From Notospermus geniculatus (lineage: Eukaryota; Nemertea; Pilidiophora; Heteronemertea; Lineidae): a DNA stretch of 64,000 bases. The notes beneath the pieces are model-generated. The model saw only the letters and a list, made by a program, of their open reading frames with translations, had not been told where the DNA came from and ran no database searches. The stretch covers positions 440,049-504,048 of the forward strand of contig NMRB01000149.1 of assembly GCA_002633025.1 (NCBI GenBank), written 5' to 3'. The position numbers and the translations under genes were made by a program. Below are positions 44,601 to 57,300 of this stretch, one piece after another; position 1 is the first letter of the stretch; each line of letters begins with the position of its first letter.

Positions 44601-47600
44601 AATCTAAAACTGGCACTTCTACACAAAGCAATATGAACAGCGAATGGACCAGTGCTGCCATCTGCTAGGTAAAATTTGAACTATTGACAGATCAGTCCTT
44701 GAAGTTCTCTTCGAGAAGGAGCAGTCGAAAGAAATTCTGCTGCAAGTATTGCCAGTAACTGGAATATGTTGAAGTTACGTTATACATGTAGTAGTTCTGT
44801 AAGTTTATCACTGTCTTTGCTGGCCACAGGTTTGAAGTCACTCTATGGAGTTGTTCTTGTTTAAAAGTGCAATGCAAAAAATGGGAAGTGCAACCTTGAA
44901 GGTCCCAGCCATTGCTTTCATGCACCAAGTGGTACATTCCATTGTAATATGAGCGACAGGTTGCACGCCATTAGAAAAACAGTGTGGAAACTAGAGCCAT
45001 CATGTGATGGCGCAGATTCATCTCCATTTGAAAGTTATGAAATGGCATGCACAGCGGCAAAATAGGTGGGCAGGGTCCAAAGGGTGCTTTGGGTACAAAT
45101 ATAGTAGGCCTACCCTAAAGAAATTTGAGGGTACGATATAGTACCCTGAAAAAATCAATTCAGTAATGTTTTTCTTAAATTTGTTACATTTCAAATGCAA
45201 CTTTCATGCATAAGGGAGACTAATTTTGCATTTTGGAGTGAAAAATGACTCTGGAGGCCATTATTAACAGAAAAAAAATTTTGAAAAAAAATTTTAAAAA
45301 AAATTTCTCCCTCCCCCCCCCCCCAGGAGGTACCCTGGGAAAAATCCTGGCAGAAACCCTGGTGGGGCTGAAGTGTAGGGAGTGTGGGACACTCCAAAAG
45401 TGCCAAAAAGTTGTAAAAGCTAAATCTCACCCCTTGACATGAACATGATGAAAGGCATCTCAAGTGAATTCAAATTTCCCGCCCACAGCACCACCATATT
45501 TAAGCAGGCAATTTTCTGATTGGCTGGATCTCGATGTCCCAACTATCTTGATAAATTGGCCCCAAAATGGTTATCTAAGTAGGCACATGCAATGAAATCA
45601 ACAGAATATTGAACAAAAGACCCAATTTGAGCCTTTCACAGTGTCCATCATAGCTTATTTTTCTGCTCATTAGGCATGTTACATGTGGGTCAGACTAGAA
45701 ACATCGTAGGTGACACACTCATGGAGATCGTCTGCATGGTTTATGGCGCAAAGCCAGATCAAGTAGGGCTAAATATATCTTCGTAGAAATGACCAACACG
45801 GGCAAACTTTATGTCATTGGAAAGGAAATTTTATCAGGAATCCAACCAAACAGTTTTCGAGGCGATTTCATTCCATCCCAGAGAAATAAAACCAAAAGTT
45901 CACGACGTTGTGAAAGTCATGAAAGCTATCCTCAAGTCGGTATCAACGCAAATTACAAGGTCTGTGTTTCGCCGATGAAGTGTTCGTCAGCTGCTGGTGG
46001 TGAGTCGTGCTTAGATAAAATCTACACAGCTCGATTTGAAATTCAGGGGAATGAAAGGAATCACATCCTTAACAAATTTGTCCCTTTTTGACAAATGAGT
46101 AGGCCTACATATGAGCGGCACGGCATTTTCTTGCGAGATGAAAACTTTGTTGCGCATCAGTGAAATGGCGTGCCATACAGTAACCTCGACGCAAATGTTT
46201 CACTCGCAGTACCGCCTTTTAGCCAAAAGTTTTGCCTGTTCCTCGAACAATAGTACAGAGTGAAATACCTGTATCGAATGGCCATTAAGTTATCTGAATA
46301 ACGATTATAGTTTCACCACATGGCACTTTGCAGGTCACAGTAAATCACGTATTTATTACTGCAAGTACACGCTGGCCTATTTCCTAGGTCACTGATGTAT
46401 TCCATTACATGGCACAATGCCACGTGGACATTGCCTGGGGCGAGAGTGCGTCTATCAGTTGATACCCGCAGGCTAATATAATAGATTCGTCTCCACCACT
46501 GCTGTAAGATGGCGCTGGGAGACGAATCTAAAAACCAACACATTGTTGGCCAAGAATAACTTGTTCCCGTCAATAGGTAAGCGCATGCACCCAGACCTGA
46601 TTGATCTGAGTAAACAGACAAAAGAGTGTCTTGATTTTTTTTCGTGAGATTCAGGAGCAATTTGAGCTGCCTGCGGTGAGATCATGACATCAGAGCCCAA
46701 GGAACCAAAAATGGTCTCAGTTTCACAAAGCAGCCAGGTTTTCACATCATTAACTCAAACACAAATGCCAGAACAACCCAATTGGTAATAGGATCTTTTT
46801 TCCGATGTCCCTATTGTGATCTTATACTGCAAGTGTTTCTGTTCCCACCTGTTCTAGCGTGAAACAAGGGGTCTAAAAACAAAGCTCTGTTTCTTTTGAC
46901 TACAATCAGATGATACAAGATACCACTTTTTGCACCACCCTTCAGCGATTTGACTCCCTTTTTCCAATCAGCAACAACAGACTCACCACAGCGAAGAATA
47001 CGTCAACACTTACCTGGAAACAGAAAAAAGAGGAAAACATTGAGAATGAAATTGAAAAGAAATGCGAGCTGGTCTCCTCTGAAAAATGTAACTCGAATAT
47101 CATCATAAAAGAAGAGATAAATATGGAATATCATGATATGGAGATGAAGATGCCAAAGTGTGTCTTTGGGTTGGTTGATTTTTATACCCTTCAGAAAGAA
47201 GAGCAGATCAATTCTGACTGAGTCTTTGACCTGAAATTTACTTCCCAGGGGTTTAATCAGCACGCTGAGACATCCTTTTCCTTTGCAAACTAGTCATAAC
47301 CGAACAAAAGCTTACTTGGAAAAATCAAAATAAAGAACCAGTCTAGACATTCTTTTCATCAAAATATCTAATTTCCAAGCAAAGTAGATGAATATGAATT
47401 CCACCAAACAATATAGAAGTATGATGGGGAATTCTTGAAAGGCACGGCAGTTGGTAAAGGAAAATATATAAGAACGTGGGTAGTTAGAAAGTCATCTGAG
47501 AGGATAAGTACATGGTATAAGGGAATTAACTACGTGACTCATTTGAAGGAATTGTCAGAGGCTCAGTATGGGTGAACGTGGGGCAACCACCCGCTGTCCC

Positions 47601-48225
47601 ACTTTTCTGAGGATTTATAACGCAAGAACTGACCAGGGTAGGGAAAAAGCAATAGTCTAATATTATTAAGCTAGTATTTTGGCCTCTAGTTAGGCCTTTG
47701 GATACCCAGTGGCTGAGGTTATAGTCATGATAGTATGTCATGGTTAAGTTGTCAAGGCGAGGGGGCAGCAGCCTCATGATTGATATCGATATAATCTAAA
47801 TATGAAGACTGGAATATTGGATAATGAACACGATGCTGGGAAGGTAGGAGACTTAATATAGAAGGCAGAAATGGAAATCAACTAGAAAGCTACTTAGGGA
47901 GTCAAGTTGTTCTTGATGGGAATTAGCTGGCTCTTAGTGGGATGTTGAACATGAACAGAATCTATCATATAAACATCTCAATATAGCCACAGAAACAAGA
48001 CTACAGGAGTGTACTGAAATACAAAGGGAATTTGGAGAGACGATGACTAGACATTAACATGGATCTTTGGAAATCAACATCATCGTTGGAACTGGCTGGA
48101 AGCCATGGCTCAATATGAGAGGAAAGAGAACACAGCTGTCTTTTGGGCCAATCTATTGGCGCTCAGATGAGCAACACAAAGCTAGGTTCTACTCGGATCC
48201 ACCTGTTGCATGAACCTGTTATGAG
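41641..48225. other. Intronic stretch, no gene supported except the repeats listed
   Basis: Part of the 44.8 kb intron. It holds a MITE at 45071-45361, a C-run near 44327, and two copies of the word AGATGGCAGCAC or its complement (44212, 44651) resembling the CTCF core. Minus-strand frames near 43300-44660 look repetitive (SLGK..CLTS occurs twice), suggesting old repeat sequence rather than a gene. A single ambiguous base is at 43779. Confidence 0.45.
45071..45361 (+). mobile_element. MITE, CAGGGTYYCCGCCAG family, copy 2
   Basis: Homologous over its full length to the element at 20323-20655. It begins CAGGGTCC and ends CAGAAACCCTG. It carries the internal word GTACGATATAGTACCCT and an A/T-rich then C-rich tract near the 3' end. 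It is flanked by a perfect 5-bp direct repeat, GTGGG, the target-site duplication. Non-coding. Confidence 0.8.
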
Positions 48226-48310
48226 GAGTGCAGTGGAACACGATTGAGTGCTGGACTCGTAACAGAGAGGTCATGGGTTTGATTCCTGGCCAAGTACTGG
48301 TCTGAAAGGA
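48226..48310 (+). repeat. tRNA-derived SINE-like remnant
   Basis: The segment contains a tRNA-like order of an A-box-like stretch, an anticodon-loop-like CTCGTAA and a B-box-like GGGTTTGATTCC with the usual spacing. It then continues into unrelated sequence, as in tRNA-derived SINEs. The acceptor stem does not close, so it is unlikely to be a functional tRNA gene. Confidence 0.4.
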
Positions 48311-48399
48311 TGATCAAGTGATGCACTGGCTGCTGCTTCTCTGGGAAGGTTTCCAGAGAGACTAGGCCAATAATGTGAAACATTTGAGAAACATTTGAG

Positions 48400-51300
48400 A
48401 CTGTATTACAGTGGTAAGTGCTATATCGAAGTTCCATACTATGATTACGATTTTTATTTGAAATATTCTGCCCACGCCCACCACAGCATCCATAAACCTC
48501 GTTTTCTCATGGGTACAGAATATGTAATAGATCCAGTCCAGTACAATAAAGAATATGTCCTTTTACAAATACTCAATTATTCACTTATAAAGGATGGCGA
48601 GCATCCATAATGGATAAGGATGGAAACCTGACCTGCACTTGGTTGGAGAGCCATGGAGTGGCCAACAGATTCTGCCCAAAGGGATTGTGTGCTTAGTAAA
48701 ATTCCCAGGCTGCAAGGACTCTTGGCTGGAAGTCAAATAGTAGCAAGCAGAAAGTATTAGAGCAAATGCAAACAAAGAATTACTTCCATGCTGACTTTCA
48801 CATCCAGTGGAGACTCAGTTCATCATGACATGCATGACGAGGCTATTTATTATTTGGCAGAGGGAAAAAACAAGATGGCTGTGACACCCGAAGACAACAA
48901 ATCTGACCAGATTAGCCAGCTGATGGACCCATTACTGGTACCGCATCAGATTTTTGCAGCTGTGGAGTTCTTCTCAAGGAGACCAGGTGTGGTAATTTTC
49001 GTGTAAGTGTCACCATGGGCCCATTTGGTAGGCACCTCATCAAAGCTATTAGCACCTCATAATCTATCAGTATCAACTCCTAGCCAGTGGATATGCATTC
49101 CCACATTAGCTTCCTTCAGATGACAATAAAGCTGTTCTTTTGTTCTCCCAGCAGTGGTAAGATCCGTTTCTTCTTCACCCTCGAGATCATCTTGAAGAAC
49201 ATAGCACCAACTTCCGAAACTGGATGACATTGGCGCAGGTGATGTCATGCCCATTTCAGGGAAGAGGATGCAATTCCACAGTCAGACCTGCCTACCCTAA
49301 CTTTGAGCTGGCTGTACTGTTTTTGAGGAATGACCATAAAATGACACTTTTAAGTGTAAAACTAATGAAACGCAACATTCTGCAGTTGTTCCAATCAGTG
49401 TATTTTTCTGCATTTAAGTGTAAAAACAAAGTTTTGAGTGTAAAAAATATGGTCAAATATGGTGGGTAGGCAGCTATGCACAGTCTTCAAGGGTACGGAA
49501 AGTGAATTGGCATGATTTTGAGATGTTTCTAGAGCTGGTAAGGAGACACGAATGCACAGAAAGGCTTAGACCTGTCACTACATAAAATCAATGTGATCAG
49601 ATTGGTGAATTAATCGATGTCTTGCAGCCAGCGAGTCCGCCCCTCGCCGATGATGTGATTCCAATCATACGACATGACGGCACGAGACGACCAGAAACCA
49701 ATCTAATTGCAAAATAAGAGCCCTACAGATGAGAGTTGACTTGAGCGGAAGAGCCAGATGTGTGAATGTTAACCACTTGATACATTCTGGCTTACCATCG
49801 GTGCTGCCATCTACGTCAGGCTCCGCGGAGAGTACTGAGGCTAATAGGAGCTGTCAGTGAGTTGACCAATAGGTGTCACTACAGCCCAACTCAATGCATA
49901 CAGCGGACCCATTCATTCTTGATCGAGCATCAATCACGTGGATTTTCCTGTGTATTGGTCCGCTAGAACTTTGCTGCCATCTTTTCGCAATACGCGCGGC
50001 TGACTGCTCCTATTCTGTGTGCTGTAGATGCGAGAATAGTCACCTATTAATAGGATGTCAGCTCACTTTCACAAAGCCATAAAGATATTTAAGAGATCAT
50101 CAGATGCAAATGAATGAGAAAATGAAAACAGAGAGCAGTTCCGAATGCCATCTTTGATAAGAGACCTGATATCGAATCAATATGTGTTATGACCGATGAC
50201 TTCTGGATTGACCTCAAGTATGAACAGGTCAAGACACATGCCCTCATATTCAATAGAAAAGCAAACAACTTTAGAATTCCTGGTTAAGTACTGAAAGAGT
50301 CAAGATATATAAGACGACAGTATCAAGCTCTGATAGATTTCAAAGACTTGGATCATATCCATAACTTGAGATCTACAGAGATGAGAATGAGAATCTTTGG
50401 AAGACTTCAAACAAACAGTCTTAAATTGGATCATTTCAAAATGGAATGAAAAACTAAGAATACCACAAGTACTCACAGCAAATGTCTCCGAAGGGGGTGC
50501 ATATGATGCATGATTGATGTAACCAATTTCTCTAGAGTGAAAATCCACAAATATATCCCATATTTATCCCAGTGAAGTGGAGTCCCATCTTCAATGGCAT
50601 GCTTCGGATAAAATCCCGTAGTGTATAACCAACCTATCCAAGCACGTCACACCACAGTACGCATGCGATTCAATTGTCCAACTGTGATATTTTTGTCACA
50701 GACCTCTGCACAACTCTAGGGTGTCATCAGTGTCTACATTGAATGAATGCCCGCTGGATACCCTCCAAGTCTCCGCTGGATAAATATTCACCTATTCAGG
50801 GATTGAAAATAGCCTTGTTCGCTCTTCCCATCTTCAAAATCGGTTCTATTGAAAGTATACACCAATTGGTATTAGATTCTCACACCGAGTTCAAGATTCC
50901 CAGGGCTTAGAATGTGTTTTAGTGGCAATCAATGAAATGACGAACATTTCACACATCTATTAGCTTTTTCATGGTTTCACAGCACCTGGGGTGTCGTCCT
51001 CGATGGTGCCATACATCCAAATGTTCCTCCTTTGACATCTGTGACTGGTATCAGTTGACACCTCATGATGACCACGTCGTCATCTTGTCTATCTTTCGCC
51101 TATCTTCTTTTTCAGTCAATTCTGGACGACATCAGATTTGCTGGGAGTTTCCAATCACTCTGGACCATTATGATCCCATTGCAAAAACCCAGTCATTCCC
51201 AAGAAAGAAGCAGCAACATCACCACTGCTTTTGTGTAAGGTACCATCCCCAGTCATCCAATAATCCGACTGAATAGACAAATTGCACCAGTGGAATTACT

Positions 51301-54300
51301 AATTCAGCATGTCGACACCCATTGCTCCAAAGCTCTATCACTATAGGTCATCAATTAGTCCACGATGTAGAATTGCCTCAGTTCACATACAATTAATTCC
51401 ATTTGTAGAACATTGCTGACAATCGGAGAGGACTCGTGTATGGTAGACTTTTTTGACTGCTCTGGCTCTCTGTCACCGAAACAACAGCAAGTCCTTTTAC
51501 TTGTTCATTTTGTCAATATTTTGGCTCATAACGTCATCTCATCAATGTGATGGCTCAGAACAGGTTTTTTTGTGAACAGTTGATGGCACAGAGGAAAACA
51601 GAGCCCGAAATCTCCACAGGTCCATGAAACACTAAGAAGACAAGGTAAAGTTTCCCCACAACACAGCAAGGTCTGTGCGTAGATGCCTGCTGCATTTACA
51701 CCTCGGTCAAATTCAAGACATGGGACAGTCCAGTGACCAGCGTCATTCAGTTCTCAATCAAAGTCCAAAGATAGACGAGCCGAACCACAGGCAATAACCC
51801 CATCCATTGAAATGTTCAACAGGCGGCTTGGGCAGAGTGATAATCACATAACAATCACACTCGTTGAGGCCGTATTCCATCCATTACAATATCAGCGCAG
51901 GCTCCGATGGCATGGGACCAATTCTGAAGGGTAATATTGAATTCCGGATGATGACTTGCTGCAGCTCCAGTGGGCTAGCCGGGTGGAGTGATTGCCAGAA
52001 TACACAAAAGATGACTCACAGCAACAGCAGCGGCCGCGGGCGTGTGACTTTGGCTAGGTCACCAAAATCAAAGAATTAATAAAGTAATGGTTGTGGAAAT
52101 TCGGCAACCTCTGAATTGGGCCTATGCATTCAAATGCGAGAGATTCGCAACCAAGACAGTGAGGTCTGATTCTTGGCACGATGGCCAATTGCAGTCCTAA
52201 AGTTGTGAAATCCTGACAAGGAAGCTGACCAGTAAAGCTGGAGAAGACTGACACCATTTGTTAGGGAGTAAGAACAGGTTTTGGCAATTCTCAGGGAATG
52301 CCACCAAAGGGTCACGTATATTCCATGTTTATTGCATCTCCTCCAATATAAATCTACGTATTTTTACGGAGCAATAAAATTAATTTGAATTTGAATTTGT
52401 GACAGCAATAAATTGACCAATCAAACAAATATGTTAGCTACTTGTTGTTCAGCATTACTTACATAGACCTCAGAAGTACATAATTTTATCAGCATATATC
52501 CTTTCCTAAACACACACAATAAAAAATAATTGCAACAGCAAAAACAACCAAAGAAATTGGTCACACTGTACGCATTAATAAGAAACAACAAAAGGGACAA
52601 TTGGTACATGACAAGAAAGTAGTTATAGCAATTAAATTAAGTTTATCAAATAACATTACCATGTTTCGTTCAACAGGATGTATTTTCTCGAGGGCCTTGG
52701 TATTGTCTCACAATTAATCAAAACATGTTTGTTTCGATAGTTTCTGCGAATTGTTTCAAGGGGTCCAGTGTTGATTCTGCAATTACATTTGAGAGAATAT
52801 GAAGGAAATTATCGTTACTGAATGCAATGCATGGTGTTGTCTCACCAAGCTTTTGACATTCTCAACCAAAAATGGCAAAAGCCCCACAAGCCTCACACTA
52901 CAGAAGGCAAAGCTTTTATGCCTTCGACTTTGGAGGAATTACACTTGACAAATATAATTCCTCCAAGCTTAAGGACTTTCCTACAGGCTTTTTGCATGGA
53001 GTGAGAGACACGATACTCACCTTGTATTGACCAAAAATTACATATCACAAACATGAGGTTGACCTCACTTAACACAAAAGTGCATTCTCCCACAATATCA
53101 ATGGAATTGCTATCTCTAATAACTGCATTAATGACCACCTGTTTGTAGGTGACCTAATCAGGGCAGGGGAAAATTCCATCGGTGACATCTCTGCTATGTC
53201 AGGAGTGCCTGATAGGAAGTTTTTCTTGACAGTTTTGGTTTGTAGAAAATCTCCATTTCATAGCCAGACGCCATGGATCAAGATAATTGACAAGATCTCT
53301 AAAAGACTGTTACAACATCGGAGAGTGGAGGTGATGTAACAAGAATTAGCACAGTATTCTTCTTTCTCTGGACAAACAATACCTACATGTACCTCTTGAT
53401 TATGTCTTCACAACACAAGCTGACGTCAAATTTGGTCAGCATGGGAATCACTGAACAATTATTTAGGGTCCTTTTGGCAACTTTAAAAGAACCTTTTTAT
53501 AAGCCATTGAGAAATTCCAGAGGAATTTGTTCAATACTGACAAGAATTTTAAAACCAGTATAACTATAATAAACCACAGCAGGCGCTCCTCGCCATCCTT
53601 GACTAGCAACAGAAATCAATATCACCACGCTATGTGAAAAAGTACTTGAAATGAATATAATCTAAAATTTACACTCCAATAACTTTAATTTTAAAACTTG
53701 CGGCTAAGTTCCCTTTGAAGACAATTTTTATCAGAAGCACACTAAGCTAAATACAGTGACAGTATGAAAAAGTTCTGGAAAGAACCAAATGGTGAGTAAA
53801 ATGGCAGGCGGTATTTGGCAGGTATTTGGAATATGTCAGGAGTGACAACTTCCAACGAATTGTTGACAACATGGACGTGATCCGAGATAATTCATTCAGG
53901 AGGTACAGCACAATCGGGGAGGGGTGGTGGGGGCAGGAGTGGGTCATGCAGGTTATTACCTTTTTTTGTCCTCTGATGCTCACTATCTTGTTAGAACAAG
54001 TACCATAGATGACAAATTACGTGTAGCGGAGAAAAGGTTGCAAGGCCTTGTCAGTCCAGCCATAACCAGGGCAATAATATTTAAGTTGTTGGTCAAATAG
54101 TTCATGTCTTGGTATGTGATGTTAAAGCTAGATCACACATACACATCATTATGAAGGGTTTAGCGTGTCAAGTATGATGAGCATGACATTCTTGTTAACC
54201 AGGATCACAATGACATATACGTAAAGCAAGATTTAGCAAAGCTTTGAATGAGAATTTTACAGGCCCGTGGCTCTGAACTATTTCAAAGGAGGATTTCCAC

Positions 54301-57300
54301 GGACATAATCCAGAAATTCAGGGTATGTGCTTTATGCGGTTCAACAGGCATGAATGGTAAAATTCAAAAGAACGTGCAAAAGGTGGATTATCAGTTGGGG
54401 GAATGTTGCCTACAAAATATTGAGAACACTGAGATAACAAGGAGTCGGGCAGACTGCTATCTTTTTCTGAGATGATCTTAGGTACCTTTGAGAAGTTTGT
54501 ATTGATGCTTACATGTAAGACCTAAATGTATGCAGTTTTTCTCAATCTTTCAAATGGTCGAGGCCTGGAGGTCACACCAGGAAAATGGTCGAAACAGACC
54601 ACAGGGACCATGACACCCGACCCCCCAACCCCTAACCCTGGACAGTGTTCGAAGTCAAAAGGTCACTTGAAGGAAATTGGTGGAAAATGGGTGAAAGAAA
54701 TGAAGATGGAATTGATCCATGCACATTGGAATTTCACTAGCTATCATGCAAACTGAGTAGACGGTACAAGATCAGTGAATCATATATGTCATCCACGGGG
54801 CAAAAAGTCATCCGAATTATGGACCCCAAAGGAAATCGAATCAGGCTGAGGTGATCTATTACCATTCATTGTAAAAAACAAGCAGCCGACTCCAAGTTGG
54901 CAGTTCGAAATACGCTGCCAGTGAAGTAGAACATGGTGCATGGTGAATTTGGAAACGATCAATAGCTACACACACAGGATATGTGTGCATTCTCAAGAAT
55001 GTACCGACAGTGCCATTCTGCCTCATCAATACCGTATTGGGGCAAAAAATGGATTCAGGAAACTAATATCACACAAATTCCCAAGTGCAGGCAGTAATTG
55101 CTGTGCCGCAAGTGGATGGAACAATCGAACTAATTTCCCCAAGATAACAAATACACAACAAAGATCTTCAAAACAAGTCCCAGGATTTTAGTTAGAGGGA
55201 GTTTGGAAGTCACGGAAGTCAAAATACTTCGGAATTTTAGGCTCAAGGAAGTCAAGTACTTCCAAAGAATTTTTAACTTCTATGTATTTAAGCTTATTAA
55301 GTACATTTATACTTCCAAGAAAAGCCCCAATACTTCCTGGTTTTTGGGTTAAGGAAGTCATGAATTCCTGTCCAAAAATGTTAACTAAACCCCTGAAGTC
55401 CGCGCAGAAGCAACATTGTGTATTTCCCTGCGCATTACATGTACCGGTATACGGAAATTATTAAACAATGGCTAACAAACAACGCAAAGCTTTTATGTAT
55501 AGCGCTTTCCACTGTAATACTGTCTCAAAGCGCTTCCCATCATTACTCCAGTCTCCCCAGAAACCTTGGAAACTCAAGGAACAGCCCATTCAGTGCATCA
55601 CTTGATCTTTTTAGACCGAAGTACAAATCTCTCGTGGAAGGGTGACTCAGGTTCAGTAAACGAAAGCTTGAAATGTGCCAGGTGACCATTAGTACAGAAC
55701 TGGAAGGAACGCTCACTTTGGAAGCTCAGGACCAAACCTTTCAGTTTCACCTGCGGCTCGGTTCATGTAATCAAGGTGTGAAATATAAGAAAAAAATTGG
55801 CAAATTGGTGATAAATCTGAAGGCTATGTGTGTATCTAAGATCTACCAAACAGTCCGCTGCTGTAAGATGAGACAAGGTAAGTATCTCAAGGCTAGCTGT
55901 CACTGAAGTATTAGAACGAAAAACCTGATCAAGGAAAGCGAAGAAATGGAGCGGAAATCTAACACATTAAGACAGCACATTCAGCTGGGTTTTCTTTGAT
56001 CTTTTTTCTTATATATATTCCACGTCTTCACATTCAAGGCTCTCGAGGGTCACCAAAATGTGAAGCTCAAACTGTTTTTCATGTAAGAAGCTCAATAAGA
56101 ACAGTTCATCATAAATCACCTTCTGGCACTGGTGTCAAAGTCAGGCGTCTTATTCCTTTATGGAGGGGGAGGTTTCCAGACACATTTCGTCTCTCACCGT
56201 CTATTCAGCGAATTGAGATTTTCCCTAGATCAGTGACGCTACAGATGTGAAACTCAACACGCAGTTGGCTGGTTCCATGTCACCCTGAGGCAACTGATGC
56301 CCTTTTTAAGAGATACATGTATTTGCATCATCAACATTTTTGACTGAACTTCGAATGCAACTCTGAAAATGAACTTACTGCACCAAAGAACAGAATGTAA
56401 CCATTCCTGACTACTTATAGCTGATCTTAATACAGCTATTAGCTGGCTAGATGTATTGGCAATGAACTTCAGCCTAAGGCAGCTTGCTTGTTAGTAGATG
56501 CAATATTACATTATGCTAGAGGCTAAAGCAATAATCTACATCATGATTCTCCACCTTGTGGAAAAAACACAGATTTGTTTCTCCAAGAAGAGTCATTGAA
56601 TACCAAGCGAGACAAAACCCATAATCTCTCATTTACATGGCGAGGATTTTTGCTGTACTACACTTTTTGGTTGTATCCATAAAGCAGACTGCGAGCATCA
56701 GATTTCCAAACCCTGTCTGGTTGTTAGGTACTGCAAGATTCAAAGGAACAAGTTAAGATTGGCTTCCTCCAAGAAGTTCGGGCCTATAGATGTGTACCGA
56801 AAATTGAAGACCATGTGACGTGACGCCGTACGGTAGTGCATCAAACACATGCTGATGCATTGCGACGTCACTGACGCTGTGTAAACATGGTCCGCAATTT
56901 ATGGTACATGACTATAGTTGTGTTTCATTGGAGATACATTTCACACCCTCCTTTGCGGACAGGGCAGTGTCTCCTAAATTTATGTTCTAGTTGCTGGCCA
57001 TATCTGGTCCAAACCAATCTCATACCATCCCTGCAATAAGCTAATAGGTGCTCACAATGCATTCCCTTCTATTTATTCTGGCTGATTAGCGGAGCGAACA
57101 GATCTCATGATCTGGTTTGCCTGGCTGCGCAATGCTATTGACAATTATTCTCATAGAAATAATACAACCATATCCATCAACTAAAAGAGAAAAGGAGAAA
57201 AAAGTACATCATTATCATACAAGTGCTTTCTGTTGGTTTTCAGCTTTGACACCCCATTACTTGGTCCTGTTGGACCACTTCACAGGCTAATAGAGTCAAA

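Noticed and set aside
46910-47263. Lys/Glu-rich plus-strand frame and opposite frame, with an apparent splice-like TTTCTGTTTCCAGGTAAGTG
   Set aside because: Acceptor and donor overlap, so no exon can be formed. The composition reflects A-rich DNA.
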